From Microbacterium sp. SA39 (GTDB lineage: Bacteria; Actinomycetota; Actinomycetes; Actinomycetales; Microbacteriaceae): a stretch of DNA of 64,000 bases. The DNA is taken from assembly GCF_000967865.1 (NCBI RefSeq), contig NZ_JXRU01000038.1:1-64000 (forward strand), read 5' to 3'. Positions 8,160 to 16,741 of the stretch are shown piece by piece; the stretch's first letter is position 1; every line of letters starts with the position of its first letter. The translations under genes were made by a program, and so were the position numbers. The notes below the pieces were generated by a model, which was not told where the DNA came from, searched no databases, and saw nothing but the letters and a program-made list of their open reading frames with translations.

Positions 8160-8185
8160 CGGGCGCTGCCCGGCGCTCCCGCCCC

Positions 8186-8191
8186 TAGGCT
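8186..8191 (+). promoter_or_regulatory. -10 box for the zincin - clpS - DUF2017 unit
   Basis: TAGGCT lies 7 bases before the ATG at 8199, so the unit is probably transcribed leaderless from here. Confidence 0.45.
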
Positions 8192-8198
8192 GGACGGG

Positions 8199-8546
8199 AT
8201 GGAGATGGATGCTGCAGCCTTCGAAGCGCTCGTGATCGACGAGCTCGATCAACTGCCCGACGACATGGTCGACGGGCTCGAGAACGTGGTGTTCGTCGTC
8301 GAGGATCGCCCCGAAGACGGAACCCTCGACCTGCTCGGCCTGTACGACGGATCCGCACTGACCGAACGAGGACAGTACGGCATGGGCGAGCTTCCCGACC
8401 GCATCGTGCTGTTCCGCGAACCGCACCTCGCGCAGTGCGACACCGAGCCAGAGCTGCGCGACGAGATCCACACCACCCTGGTCCACGAGATCGCCCACTT
8501 CTACGGCCTGGATGACGCGCAACTCCATGAGATGGGGTGGGCGTGA
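8199..8546 (+). CDS. Metallopeptidase-family (zincin-like) small protein
   Basis: A minimal zincin of 115 residues with HEIAHFYGLDD near residue 94: the HExxH zinc helix followed by Gly and Asp as third-ligand candidate. This is the pattern of the small PF06262-type family. It has no signal peptide, so it acts inside the cell; the substrate is unknown. The downstream clpS frame overlaps its stop, and the pair is very probably co-translated. Confidence 0.82.
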   Translation: MEMDAAAFEALVIDELDQLPDDMVDGLENVVFVVEDRPEDGTLDLLGLYDGSALTERGQYGMGELPDRIVLFREPHLAQCDTEPELRDEIHTTLVHEIAHFYGLDDAQLHEMGWA

Positions 8547-8839
8547 GCGCGCCTCTCGCGGCCCCGGAAATCGACGAGACCACCGATCTCCGGGCCGCTC
8601 CGCTCGAACCGTGGGAGGTCGTCGTCTGGAATGACCCGGTGAACCTCATGAGCTACGTCGTCCGCGTGTTCCGCACCTACTTCGGCTACTCGCTCGAACG
8701 GGCGACGGCCCTCATGCTCGCGGTCCACCACGACGGTCACGCGATCGTCGCCACCGGTCCTCGAGAGACCATGGAGGTCCACGCGCAGGCCATGCACGAC
8801 TACGGTCTCTGGGCCACGGTACGGAAGGCGGGCCGATGA
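8543..8839 (+). CDS. clpS: ATP-dependent Clp protease adaptor ClpS
   Basis: It delivers N-degron substrates to ClpAP/ClpCP. The core starts with WNDPVNLMSYV, and the later HHDGHAIVATG and EVHAQAMHDYGLWATV are the other conserved ClpS blocks that shape the N-terminal residue pocket and the Clp contact. The GTG at 8543 gives 98 residues and a GTGA junction with the upstream stop; an in-frame GTG at 8537 is the alternative. It overlaps DUF2017 downstream by an ATGA junction. Confidence 0.92.
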   Translation: MSAPLAAPEIDETTDLRAAPLEPWEVVVWNDPVNLMSYVVRVFRTYFGYSLERATALMLAVHHDGHAIVATGPRETMEVHAQAMHDYGLWATVRKAGR

Positions 8840-9336
8840 GTTCGCACGACATCGTCGTTCCGCTCGCTCTGCTGGAAGGCATCCATCTCGGCAGGCTCGT
8901 CGACGACTTCGTCGAGCTCCTGACCGATCGCGACCCAGACGATTCCGCGGTGCAGCGACTGACGCCCAGCGCCTACCCGGACGACCGGGACGCGGCTGAG
9001 TCTTTCGCCGCCAGCACCCGAGACGATCTGCTGAACCGGCGCATCACCGAAGCCGCGACGGTTCGCAAGGAACTCTCGCCGTTCGTCGCCGACGTGGAGT
9101 CTCTCTCCGAAGACGACGCCATGGCGCCGCGCGACCTCGTCATCGCGGAGGATGACCTCGACGCCTGGTTGCGCACGCTGACGGCGATCCGGCTGGTCAT
9201 CGCCGAGCGTCTGGGGATCACGAGCGAGGATCAGCAGGCCGACGACGGCCGAGGCGACCTCTACGACTGGCTCGGCTACCGTCTCGAAGTGCTCATACAA
9301 GCGGCTGACGACGCCGACGAACGCCGAGGACGCTGA
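8836..9336 (+). CDS. DUF2017-family protein
   Basis: A soluble acidic, helical protein of 166 residues, recognised as the DUF2017 family that follows clpS in many actinobacteria. The function is unknown. The start ATG overlaps the clpS TGA (ATGA), so the two are translationally coupled. No catalytic motif is visible. Context suggests a role in ClpS-dependent proteolysis or its control, which is inference only. Confidence 0.75.
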   Translation: MSSHDIVVPLALLEGIHLGRLVDDFVELLTDRDPDDSAVQRLTPSAYPDDRDAAESFAASTRDDLLNRRITEAATVRKELSPFVADVESLSEDDAMAPRDLVIAEDDLDAWLRTLTAIRLVIAERLGITSEDQQADDGRGDLYDWLGYRLEVLIQAADDADERRGR

Positions 9337-9340
9337 CGGA

Positions 9341-9922
9341 TCACGGAATCTCGACGACTCTCGTCGCGAGCATCCGAGGATCGTCCCTCTCCACGTGCCG
9401 CTGCTCCTGAGCGGCCCAGCGCTCCCAATGAGGCCGGTAGGTCTCGCCGTCCCGCGCGAGCGCCCGCGCCTTGCGTGCAGCCTCTGCGGACTCCACCCAG
9501 ACCCGCACGTCTCCGAGACCGGCAGTCGCCGGAGTCAGGATGCCGCTGCCTTCGACGATGACTCCCAGCGCGGGATCCACCGCGTGGCTCTCGGCCTCGG
9601 TCTCCCGTTCCCAGTCCCACCGTCGCCAGGTGCCGAGGTATCCGCGACCGTGCGGACGGAGGACCCACTCGAGCGCACGTTCTACGCCGTCATCGAGTCC
9701 GTCCCAGCCCGGGTACAGCGAATCCAGGGCGATCAGCTGGACTCGCCCGACGAGCGGCCATCGAGCGACCAGCCGCGCAGCCAGAGAGGACTTCCCCGCA
9801 CCGCTGCGGCCGTCGATCAGCACCACGGGGTTCGCGGCGGACAGCGCGCGGATGTCCTGAGCGATCAGTGTCGCGGCGCGATCGAGCGCGTCCGCGACGG
9901 GATCGTCACTTCTTGAGGGCAC
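9341..9922 (-). CDS. P-loop NTPase, nucleoside/uridine kinase-like
   Basis: The Walker A is DGRSGAGKSSLAARL near residue 38, followed by IALDSLYPGWDGLD, where DSxYxG recalls the substrate-binding segment of uridine kinase-like proteins. VIVEGSGI near residue 123 fits a Walker B strand. At 193 residues it is the size of small-molecule kinases; the true substrate is unknown. The GTG at 9922 lies inside the upstream gene's 3' end (17-base overlap), so the two form an operon. Confidence 0.7.
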   Translation of the reverse strand: MPSRSDDPVADALDRAATLIAQDIRALSAANPVVLIDGRSGAGKSSLAARLVARWPLVGRVQLIALDSLYPGWDGLDDGVERALEWVLRPHGRGYLGTWRRWDWERETEAESHAVDPALGVIVEGSGILTPATAGLGDVRVWVESAEAARKARALARDGETYRPHWERWAAQEQRHVERDDPRMLATRVVEIP

Positions 9923-10223
9923 GGATGATGCGCGTGAGTGCCCGCCCGGTGACCCAGACGAACGGCACCGCGACGACGAGCAGTGTCACGAGGTTCGGCT
10001 CGAACCGCAGGCCCTCTTCCCGACGGACGTACACGCCGACCGGAATCGACACCCCGCCGCCTCCACCGCCCTCTGCGCCCTCACCGCTTCCTCCGCCGAA
10101 GCCGGAGTAGGTGAAGGAGACCGGGGTGATGCTCACCCCGTCGACGTCCTGCGGCTCACCGTACGAGCTCTTCACGCCGAAAGACGCGATCTGCTTTCCC
10201 AGTTCCAGTGCAATGTTCGGCAT
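9906..10223 (-). CDS. GerW/YtfJ-like protein with C-terminal membrane segment
   Basis: A 105-residue product whose Gly-rich loop (FGGGSGEGAEGGGGGGVS) followed by PVGVYV matches the core of the GerW/YtfJ family known from spore germination. A hydrophobic segment (VTLLVVAVPFVWVTGRAL, about residues 80-97) and a basic end suggest a membrane anchor. The host lineage does not sporulate, so its role must be different and is unknown. The TAGCGT box 6 bases upstream supports the ATG at 10223. Confidence 0.68.
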   Translation of the reverse strand: MPNIALELGKQIASFGVKSSYGEPQDVDGVSITPVSFTYSGFGGGSGEGAEGGGGGGVSIPVGVYVRREEGLRFEPNLVTLLVVAVPFVWVTGRALTRIIRALKK

Positions 10224-10229
10224 GGTTCC

Positions 10230-10235
10230 ACGCTA
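10230..10235 (-). promoter_or_regulatory. -10 box for the GerW-like gene
   Basis: TAGCGT on the minus strand lies 6 bases before the ATG at 10223, so a leaderless start is likely. Confidence 0.45.
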
Positions 10236-10262
10236 GCCCACGAAGGGCCTCCGAGTGAGGGC

Positions 10263-11519
10263 TCAATCGGAGCCGTGCGCCTTCGGGTGCTGCGCAGCGT
10301 CCCGCCCCGAGGCGCGCCCGATGTGCCGAGCTCGACTGATCGTGGCGGTCCCGAACCGAGCGACGGCCTCGTCCACGGCACCTTCGACCTTGCGCCAGTC
10401 CTCGTCGTCATCCCAGAGGCCCAGCCCCCCGCCGCCTGCCGGTCGGAGGTTCTCGGCCCGTACGCCGAGCAGCCTGACGGGATCGCGCCGCTCGATCTGC
10501 TCGAAGAGCGTCTGCGCCGCCTCTCCGATCCGCTGCCCGACCGCGGAGGGCTCGCTGAGGGTCTGCGAGCGGTTCAGGGTGCGGAAGTCGTCGAAGCGCA
10601 CCTTGATCGACACGGTCGCCGCTTCCCACTCCGCACGTCGAAGTCGCGCAGCGACGCGATCCGCCAGCCGCAGCAGTTCCGCACGGAGGAACGCGCGGTC
10701 GAGGATGTCGTGTTCGAACGTCTCCTCATGACCGATGCTCTTCTCGATGCGCTCCGTGTCGACGGCGCGAGCGTCCTCACCGCGAGCGAGCTGCACGAGC
10801 CTGGCGCTGAGCGCCGGACCGACTGCGCGCTCCAGCATCTCGGATGACGCCTCGCGGATGTCCTTGATCGTGCGGATACCGCGGGCCTCCAGCGACTCGG
10901 CCGCCTTGGGCCCCACGCCCCACATCGCACGGACAGGTCGCGGCGCGAGGAAGTCGAGGGTGTCGGCCGCTGCGACGACCAGCATCCCGTCCGGCTTGGC
11001 GATCGTCGACGCCATCTTCGCCACGTGCTTGGTCGCGGCCACCCCGACACTGCAGGTGATCCCGACCTCGGCGAGTACACGTGCTCGGATCTGCTCGGCG
11101 ATCTGGGCGGGGCGCCCCCACAGCCTCCGCACGCCCTGCACGTCGAGGAAGGCTTCGTCGACCGACAGAGGCTCCACCAGCGGGGTGAACGATTCGAAGA
11201 TCGCCATCACCTGTCGTGACACCTCCTGGTATCGGTGGAAGTGCGGCTGCACGATGCGCGCGGTGGGACACAGCCGGACCGCCTGGGCGACGGGCATCGC
11301 CGCGTGGACACCGTAACGGCGCGCCTCGTACGACGCGCTAGACACGACGGAGCGGCCGTCGGGCGCGCCGATGATCAGCGGGAGTCCGCGCAGGCTCGGA
11401 TCGTCGAGCACCTCGACGGCCGCGTAGAACGCGTCCATGTCGACATGGAGGATCCGCGTCCCGGTGTCGTCGGCGTCGGTGGCAGACGTGATCTGCCCTC
11501 TGCCGTCACCGTGTCCCAT
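10263..11519 (-). CDS. dinB: DNA polymerase IV (Y-family)
   Basis: A translesion polymerase of 418 residues. The palm motif HVDMDAFYAAVE has catalytic Asp27, with Tyr32 at the steric-gate position. SVDEAFLDV has Asp121 and Glu122. The little-finger domain follows, and the end is polar, with no clear QxxLF-type clamp-binding motif at the C-terminus. A first stretch of about 20 residues before the palm is extra, so a later start is possible. No LexA box was recognised by eye in the short upstream gap. Confidence 0.92.
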   Translation of the reverse strand: MGHGDGRGQITSATDADDTGTRILHVDMDAFYAAVEVLDDPSLRGLPLIIGAPDGRSVVSSASYEARRYGVHAAMPVAQAVRLCPTARIVQPHFHRYQEVSRQVMAIFESFTPLVEPLSVDEAFLDVQGVRRLWGRPAQIAEQIRARVLAEVGITCSVGVAATKHVAKMASTIAKPDGMLVVAAADTLDFLAPRPVRAMWGVGPKAAESLEARGIRTIKDIREASSEMLERAVGPALSARLVQLARGEDARAVDTERIEKSIGHEETFEHDILDRAFLRAELLRLADRVAARLRRAEWEAATVSIKVRFDDFRTLNRSQTLSEPSAVGQRIGEAAQTLFEQIERRDPVRLLGVRAENLRPAGGGGLGLWDDDEDWRKVEGAVDEAVARFGTATISRARHIGRASGRDAAQHPKAHGSD

Positions 11520-11528
11520 GGAACCATT

Positions 11529-11562
11529 CTCCCTCGGGCCGCAGACGTAGGGCCCGAGGGAG
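11529..11562 (-). terminator. Terminator hairpin after gatCAB
   Basis: A perfect 12-bp GC-rich stem (11529-11540 with 11551-11562, 10-base loop) lies between the gatB stop and the dinB start. The T-tract is poor. Confidence 0.55.
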
Positions 11563-11569
11563 CGGACTG

Positions 11570-13084
11570 TTACTGCGCAGCGCGCTCGAGGATGAGTTCG
11601 CGGACCCGGGCGGCGTCCGCCTGGCCCTTCATCGCCTTCATGACCGCACCGATGACAGCCCCGGCCGCCTGGACCTTGCCGTCCTTGATCTTGGCGAGCA
11701 CGTCGGGCTGCGCGGCGAAGGCCTCGTCGATGGCGGCGATCAGAGCGCCGTCGTCGGACACGACGGCGAGTCCGCGCGCGTCGATGACCTCCTGGGGAGT
11801 GCCCTCCCCTGCGATGACGCCCTCGAGCACCTGACGTGCGAGCTTGTCGGTCAAGGTTCCGGCATCGATCAGCTTCTGCAGCGCGACGACGTTCTCGGGG
11901 CTGATCAGCTCGGCGGCGTCCTTCTCCTGCGCGTTCGCGAGGCGGGAGATCTCACCCGTCCACCACTTGCGCGCGGTGGCCGGTGTCGCACCGGCGGCGA
12001 TGGTCGCCGCGACCTCTTCGAGCACACCGTTGTTGCGCACGTCCTGGAACTCGAGGTCGGTGAATCCCCACTCCGTCATCAGGCGACGACGACGGGCGAC
12101 TGGCTGCTCGGGAAGGGCGGCGCGCAGCTCCTCGATCAGCTCGGTGGCCGGCTCGACGGGAAGCAGATCCGGCTCGGGGAAGTACCGGTAGTCATCGGCA
12201 TCCGACTTCGGGCGTCCCGGCGACGTCGTGCCGGTGTCCTCGTGCCAGTGCCGCGTCTCCTGCGTGATCGTGCCGCCGTCGGCCAGGATCTGCGCCTGAC
12301 GCTGGATCTCGTACCTGACAGCACGCTCCACGGAGCGCATCGAGTTCACGTTCTTCGTCTCGGTGCGCGTGCCGAGCTTCTCGGTGCCGCGCGGGCGCAG
12401 CGAGATGTTCGCGTCGCAGCGCAGGTTGCCGCGCTCGAGACGAGCCTCCGAGATGCCGAGTCCGCGGACGATGTCGCGGATCGTCTGGACGTACGCCTTA
12501 GCGACCTCCGGGGCGCGATGCTCGGTGCCGGTGATCACCTTCGTGACGATCTCGACCAGCGGGACGCCAGCGCGGTTGTAGTCGACGAGCGAATACTCGG
12601 CGCCCTGGATGCGTCCGGTCGCGCCACCCATGTGGGTGAGCTTGCCGGCGTCCTCCTCCATGTGCGCGCGCTCGATCGGGATCGTCACCACGGTGCCGTC
12701 CTCGAGCTCTACCTCGACCGATCCTTCGAACGCGATCGGCTCGTCGTACTGAGAGATCTGGTAGTTCTTGCCGAGGTCCGGGTAGAAGTAGTTCTTGCGG
12801 GCGAACCGGCTGGACTCGGCGATCGAGCAGCCGAGCGCGAGGCCCAGGCTGATCGAGGAGCGGATGGCCGTCTCGTTGACGACCGGCAGCGACCCGGGCA
12901 GACCGAGGTCGACCGGCGCGATCAGGGTGTTCGGTTCAGCCGCGTGGTACTTCTCGTTGGCCGGGTTCGGCGCGTCCGAGAACATCTTCGTGTTCGTGTT
13001 GAGCTCGACGTGCACCTCGAAACCGAGGACCGGCTCGTACAGCTCGAGCGCCTTGTCGAAGTCCATGAGCTTGGCGGTGGCCAT
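11570..13084 (-). CDS. gatB: Asp-tRNA(Asn)/Glu-tRNA(Gln) amidotransferase subunit B
   Basis: The tRNA-binding and kinase subunit of GatCAB, 504 residues (usual 475-505). It activates the misacylated tRNA with ATP and transfers ammonia supplied by GatA. The cradle opens with [24 protein letters not shown] and the C-terminal helical and YqeY-like tail are in place. The ATG at 13084 shares a base with the gatA stop (TGATG), and a much longer in-frame extension upstream is just open frame antisense to nothing real. Confidence 0.95.
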   Translation of the reverse strand: MATAKLMDFDKALELYEPVLGFEVHVELNTNTKMFSDAPNPANEKYHAAEPNTLIAPVDLGLPGSLPVVNETAIRSSISLGLALGCSIAESSRFARKNYFYPDLGKNYQISQYDEPIAFEGSVEVELEDGTVVTIPIERAHMEEDAGKLTHMGGATGRIQGAEYSLVDYNRAGVPLVEIVTKVITGTEHRAPEVAKAYVQTIRDIVRGLGISEARLERGNLRCDANISLRPRGTEKLGTRTETKNVNSMRSVERAVRYEIQRQAQILADGGTITQETRHWHEDTGTTSPGRPKSDADDYRYFPEPDLLPVEPATELIEELRAALPEQPVARRRRLMTEWGFTDLEFQDVRNNGVLEEVAATIAAGATPATARKWWTGEISRLANAQEKDAAELISPENVVALQKLIDAGTLTDKLARQVLEGVIAGEGTPQEVIDARGLAVVSDDGALIAAIDEAFAAQPDVLAKIKDGKVQAAGAVIGAVMKAMKGQADAARVRELILERAAQ

Positions 13085-14628
13085 CAGCGGGTTCCTCCGT
13101 TGTACTTCGTCTCGCTTCGCTCGCTCAGCAACCGAGGCGCCTTCGAAAGAAGCGGAGCACCCCACGAGTCGAGCAGCACGGTCTCGAGGGCGGCGCCCAC
13201 CTTGTACAGGCGCGCGTCCTCGCGGGCGGGAGCGAGGAACTGGATGCCGACCGGCAACCCGTCTTCCTCGGCGAGACCGCTCGGGATCGAGATTCCAGGG
13301 ACGCCGGCGAGGTTCGCCGGAATCGTGGTCACGTCGTTCAGGTACATCTGCAGAGGGTCGTCGATCTTCTCGCCGATCTTGAACGCCGTCGTGGGAGCGG
13401 ACGGCGTGGCGATGACGTCGACATGGGCGAAGGCGTTCGCGAAGTCCTGCTGGATGAGCGTGCGGACCTTCTGCGCGCTGCCGTAGTAGGCGTCGTAGTA
13501 GCCAGCAGACAGCGCGTAGGTGCCGAGGATGATGCGGCGCTTGACCTCGTCGCCGAAGCCGGCGTCGCGGGTTGCGGACATCACGTCCTCGACCGTCGGG
13601 TTGCCGCCGGGGGTCACCCGCAGGCCGAAGCGCACGGAGTCGAACTTCGCGAGGTTGCTGGACGCCTCCGCGGGAAGGATCAGGTAGTAGGCGGCGACGC
13701 CGTACTCGAAGTGCGGCGCGTCGATCTCGACGATCTCCGCACCCTGCGCCTCCATCAACGCGAGAGCGCTGCGGAAGGATGCCGCGACGCCGGGCTGGAA
13801 GCCGCTGTCGGGCAGCTCGCGGATCACGCCGACCTTGAGTCCCTTGAGCACGTCGCCGCGGGCGCCCTCGCGGGCGGCATCCGCGAACGACGGCCAGGAG
13901 TCGCGCAGCGACGTGGAGTCCTTCGGGTCGTGCCCGCCGATGACGTCGTGCAACAGGCCTGCATCGAGCACCGTGCGGGTGACCGGTCCGACCTGATCGA
14001 GGCTGGAGGCCAGCGCGATCGCACCGTAACGGCTGACGCCGCCGTAGGTCGGCTTCACTCCGACTGTTCCGGTGACATGCGCGGGCTGGCGGATCGAACC
14101 GCCGGTGTCCGACCCGAGTGCCAGGGGCGCCTCGAAGGCGGCGACGGCGGCGGCAGAACCGCCGCCGGAACCACCGGGGATGCGGTCGAGGTCCCACGGG
14201 TTGCGTGTCGGACCGTATGCCGAGTGCTCCGTGGAAGAGCCCATCGCGAACTCGTCCATGTTGGTCTTGCCCAGCGGGATGAGACCGGCGGCGCGCGAAC
14301 GCGCCACCACGGTGGCGTCGTAGGGCGAGCGATAGCCCTCGAGGATGCGCGACCCGCTGGTGGTCGGCTGGTCGTCGGTGACCAGGACGTCCTTGATCGC
14401 CAGCGGGACGCCCGCGATCGGTCCGAGCTGCTCCCCCGCCGCGCGTCGGGCGTCGATGGCAGCTGCAGCCTCGAGCGCCCCCTCGTTCACGTGGAGGAAC
14501 GCATGCACGTCGCCGTCGACGGCGGCGATGCGGTCGAGGTGGGCCTGGGTGGCCTCGACGCTCGAGATCTCTCGGGAGGTCAGCTTGTCGGCGAGTTCTG
14601 CCGCGGTCAGCCGGATGATGTCGCTCAC
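13084..14628 (-). CDS. gatA: Asp-tRNA(Asn)/Glu-tRNA(Gln) amidotransferase subunit A
   Basis: The glutaminase subunit of GatCAB and an amidase-signature enzyme, 514 residues. The Ser-cisSer-Lys triad is visible: Lys79 in LAIKDVL, cis-Ser154 in GGSGGGS and nucleophile Ser178 in [10 protein letters not shown]. It releases ammonia from glutamine and channels it to GatB. It overlaps gatC by 4 bases (ATGA) and gatB by one base, so the operon is fully coupled. Confidence 0.95.
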   Translation of the reverse strand: MSDIIRLTAAELADKLTSREISSVEATQAHLDRIAAVDGDVHAFLHVNEGALEAAAAIDARRAAGEQLGPIAGVPLAIKDVLVTDDQPTTSGSRILEGYRSPYDATVVARSRAAGLIPLGKTNMDEFAMGSSTEHSAYGPTRNPWDLDRIPGGSGGGSAAAVAAFEAPLALGSDTGGSIRQPAHVTGTVGVKPTYGGVSRYGAIALASSLDQVGPVTRTVLDAGLLHDVIGGHDPKDSTSLRDSWPSFADAAREGARGDVLKGLKVGVIRELPDSGFQPGVAASFRSALALMEAQGAEIVEIDAPHFEYGVAAYYLILPAEASSNLAKFDSVRFGLRVTPGGNPTVEDVMSATRDAGFGDEVKRRIILGTYALSAGYYDAYYGSAQKVRTLIQQDFANAFAHVDVIATPSAPTTAFKIGEKIDDPLQMYLNDVTTIPANLAGVPGISIPSGLAEEDGLPVGIQFLAPAREDARLYKVGAALETVLLDSWGAPLLSKAPRLLSERSETKYNGGTR

Positions 14629-14924
14629 TGCTCTTCCCCCAGGATCGCGGTGACACGGAAGCGGCCGTCGGCGGCATCCGGAGCGTTCTGCAGCACCTGC
14701 TCGTGCGTGAGGGTCTGTCCCACCACGTCGGGGCGGAAGACGTTGCTCAGCGGGATCGGGTGGCTGGTCGCGACGATGTCGGCGGTCGCGACCTCCGACA
14801 CCTTGGCGATGTTGTCGACGATGGCGTCGAGCTGGCCGGTGAGCCGCGACACCTCCTCGTCGTTCAGCTGGATACGCGCGAGCACGCCGAGATGGCGCAC
14901 GAGATCAGGGGTGATTTCAGACAC
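14625..14924 (-). CDS. gatC: Asp-tRNA(Asn)/Glu-tRNA(Gln) amidotransferase subunit C
   Basis: The small 99-residue subunit that wraps GatA and GatB. The N-terminal [17 protein letters not shown] and the C-terminal [14 protein letters not shown] segment (here [20 protein letters not shown]) are conserved. The start is GTG at 14924, with a TAGACT box 6 bases upstream, so the gatCAB message is probably leaderless. Confidence 0.93.
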   Translation of the reverse strand: MSEITPDLVRHLGVLARIQLNDEEVSRLTGQLDAIVDNIAKVSEVATADIVATSHPIPLSNVFRPDVVGQTLTHEQVLQNAPDAADGRFRVTAILGEEQ

Positions 14925-14930
14925 GCCACC

Positions 14931-14936
14931 AGTCTA
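14931..14936 (-). promoter_or_regulatory. -10 box of the gatCAB operon
   Basis: TAGACT on the minus strand, 6 bases before the gatC GTG. It sits in the 68-base divergent gap shared with the acyl-CoA synthetase gene. Confidence 0.55.
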
Positions 14937-14980
14937 GTTGGCGTGCTCGGGCCTCCCCCGCCGTGGCTGCTTCCGCGCCC

Positions 14981-14986
14981 TAAGCT
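14981..14986 (+). promoter_or_regulatory. -10 box of the acyl-CoA synthetase gene
   Basis: TAAGCT lies 6 bases before the GTG at 14993. Confidence 0.5.
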
Positions 14987-14992
14987 GGGCAC

Positions 14993-16693
14993 GTGAGCCA
15001 GTTCCAGCCCCCGCGCCCATGGGTCGCCAGCTATGCCGCCGGTGTCCCGGAAGACCTCTCACCCGTCGAAGGATCGCTGATCGACATCGTCGCGGCCTCG
15101 GCGCGGGACTACCCGGATGCACCCGCTCTGCAGTTCTTCGGCAGGGAGACGACGTACGCCGAGCTTCAGGACGCGATCGACCGTGCGGCCGCCGGCCTGC
15201 GTGATCTCGGCGTGCGCAGCGGCGATCCCGTCGCGATCGTGCTGCCGAACTGTCCGCAGCACATCGTGGCGTTCTACGCGGTCCTGCGCCTCGGCGCGTT
15301 CGTCGTGGAGCACAACCCCCTCTACACCCCGCGCGAGCTCCGTAAGCAGTTCGAGGACCACGGGGCGAAGCATGCGATCGTCTGGAACAAGGTCGTCACC
15401 ACGGTTCAGGAGTTCCCGGCCGACCTCGCGGTCACGAACCTGGTCTCGGTCGACGTGACGCAGGCGATGCCATTTCTCACGCGCGTGGCGCTGCGGCTCC
15501 CCGTTGCGAAGGCTCGAGAGTCGCGGGTGGCGCTCACCGAGAAGGTGCGCGGCACGGTCACCTGGGATGCGCTCGTCCGTTCTGCACCGCTCCCCCCGTC
15601 GCACCCGAAGCCGTCGACCGGCGACCTCGCGATCATCCAGTACACCTCCGGCACCACCGGCACCCCCAAGGGCGCCTCGCTCACACATCGCAATCTGCTG
15701 GCCAACGCCGCACAGGCGCAAGCGTGGGTCCCATCGATCCAGCGGGGCCAGGGATGCGTCGTCTACGCGGTGCTGCCGATGTTCCACGCCTACGGGCTCA
15801 CGCTCTGCCTGACCTTCGCGATGTCGATGGGTGCGCGCCTCGTGCTGTTCCCGAAGTTCGATCCCGATCTGGTGCTCGACGTCGTCAAGAAGCACCCGGC
15901 AACGTTCCTCCCGCTCGTCCCACCCGTCGCCGACCGGCTGCTCGCCGCGGCGAAGGCGAAGGGTGTGTCGCTCGAGGGCACAGAGGTCGCGATCTCAGGA
16001 GCCATGGCCCTGCCGCACGAGCTCGTCGTGCCCTTCGAAGAGGCCACCGGCGGATTCCTCGTCGAAGGATACGGCTTGAGCGAGTGCTCCCCGGTGCTGA
16101 TGGCGAACCCGGTCGCCGCCCATCGCGTGCCCGGGACCGTCGGCCTGCCGCTTCCCGGCACCGAGTGCCGTGTCGTCGACCCGGAGAACCCGACCGCCGA
16201 CGTCCCGGAAGGGACGCCCGGCGAGCTCGTCGTCCGTGGCCCGCAGGTCTTCTCCGGCTACTACGGCAAGCCCGAAGAGACGGAGGCGGTGTTCGTCGAC
16301 GGCTGGTTCCGCACCGGCGACATCGTCACGATCGATGACGCCGGCTTCATCCGCATCGTCGACCGCATCAAGGAGCTCATCATCACCGGCGGCTTCAACG
16401 TCGCCCCCACCGAGGTGGAGAACGCCCTGCGTCAGCATCCTCAGGTGGTGGACGCCGCAGTCGTCGGTCTCGCGAGCGATCACTCCGGCGAAGAGGTCGT
16501 CGCAGCGATCGTCGTCGACAGCGCCGCGGACGTCGACGTCGAGGCGATCCGCGAGTTCGCGCGCAGCATCCTCACCCCCTACAAGGTGCCGCGGCGCATC
16601 TTCGTGGTCGACGAACTGCCCAAGTCCCTGATCGGGAAAGTACTCCGCCGGCAGGTGAAGGAGAAGCTGGTCTCCCTGACCACCGGCGCGTGA
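14993..16693 (+). CDS. Long-chain fatty acid-CoA ligase (AMP-forming)
   Basis: An ANL-superfamily enzyme of 566 residues that activates a fatty acid with ATP to acyl-AMP, then acyl-CoA. The P-loop YTSGTTGTPKG is near residue 218, EGYGLSECSP near 355, GWFRTGDI near 435 and the C-terminal catalytic lysine lies in PKSLIGKVLRRQ. There is no membrane segment. Closest in kind to FadD-type ligases; chain length is not readable. It could feed CoA esters that the thioesterases near 1-2.7 kb hydrolyse, though the genes are unlinked. Confidence 0.88.
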   Translation: MSQFQPPRPWVASYAAGVPEDLSPVEGSLIDIVAASARDYPDAPALQFFGRETTYAELQDAIDRAAAGLRDLGVRSGDPVAIVLPNCPQHIVAFYAVLRLGAFVVEHNPLYTPRELRKQFEDHGAKHAIVWNKVVTTVQEFPADLAVTNLVSVDVTQAMPFLTRVALRLPVAKARESRVALTEKVRGTVTWDALVRSAPLPPSHPKPSTGDLAIIQYTSGTTGTPKGASLTHRNLLANAAQAQAWVPSIQRGQGCVVYAVLPMFHAYGLTLCLTFAMSMGARLVLFPKFDPDLVLDVVKKHPATFLPLVPPVADRLLAAAKAKGVSLEGTEVAISGAMALPHELVVPFEEATGGFLVEGYGLSECSPVLMANPVAAHRVPGTVGLPLPGTECRVVDPENPTADVPEGTPGELVVRGPQVFSGYYGKPEETEAVFVDGWFRTGDIVTIDDAGFIRIVDRIKELIITGGFNVAPTEVENALRQHPQVVDAAVVGLASDHSGEEVVAAIVVDSAADVDVEAIREFARSILTPYKVPRRIFVVDELPKSLIGKVLRRQVKEKLVSLTTGA

Positions 16694-16729
16694 GGACGCC
16701 CTCACAGGCGGAGAACACCCTCGGGGCGC

Positions 16730-16735
16730 TACCCT
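16730..16735 (+). promoter_or_regulatory. -10 box of the DEAD-box helicase gene
   Basis: TACCCT lies 6 bases before the GTG at 16742. Confidence 0.45.
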
Positions 16736-16741
16736 TGGGAA

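Noticed and set aside
11570..14677. A 1035-codon frame suggesting a GatB fusion
   Set aside because: Only the last 504 codons are GatB; the upstream part is an alternative frame across gatA and shows no domain. The TGATG junction marks the real start.
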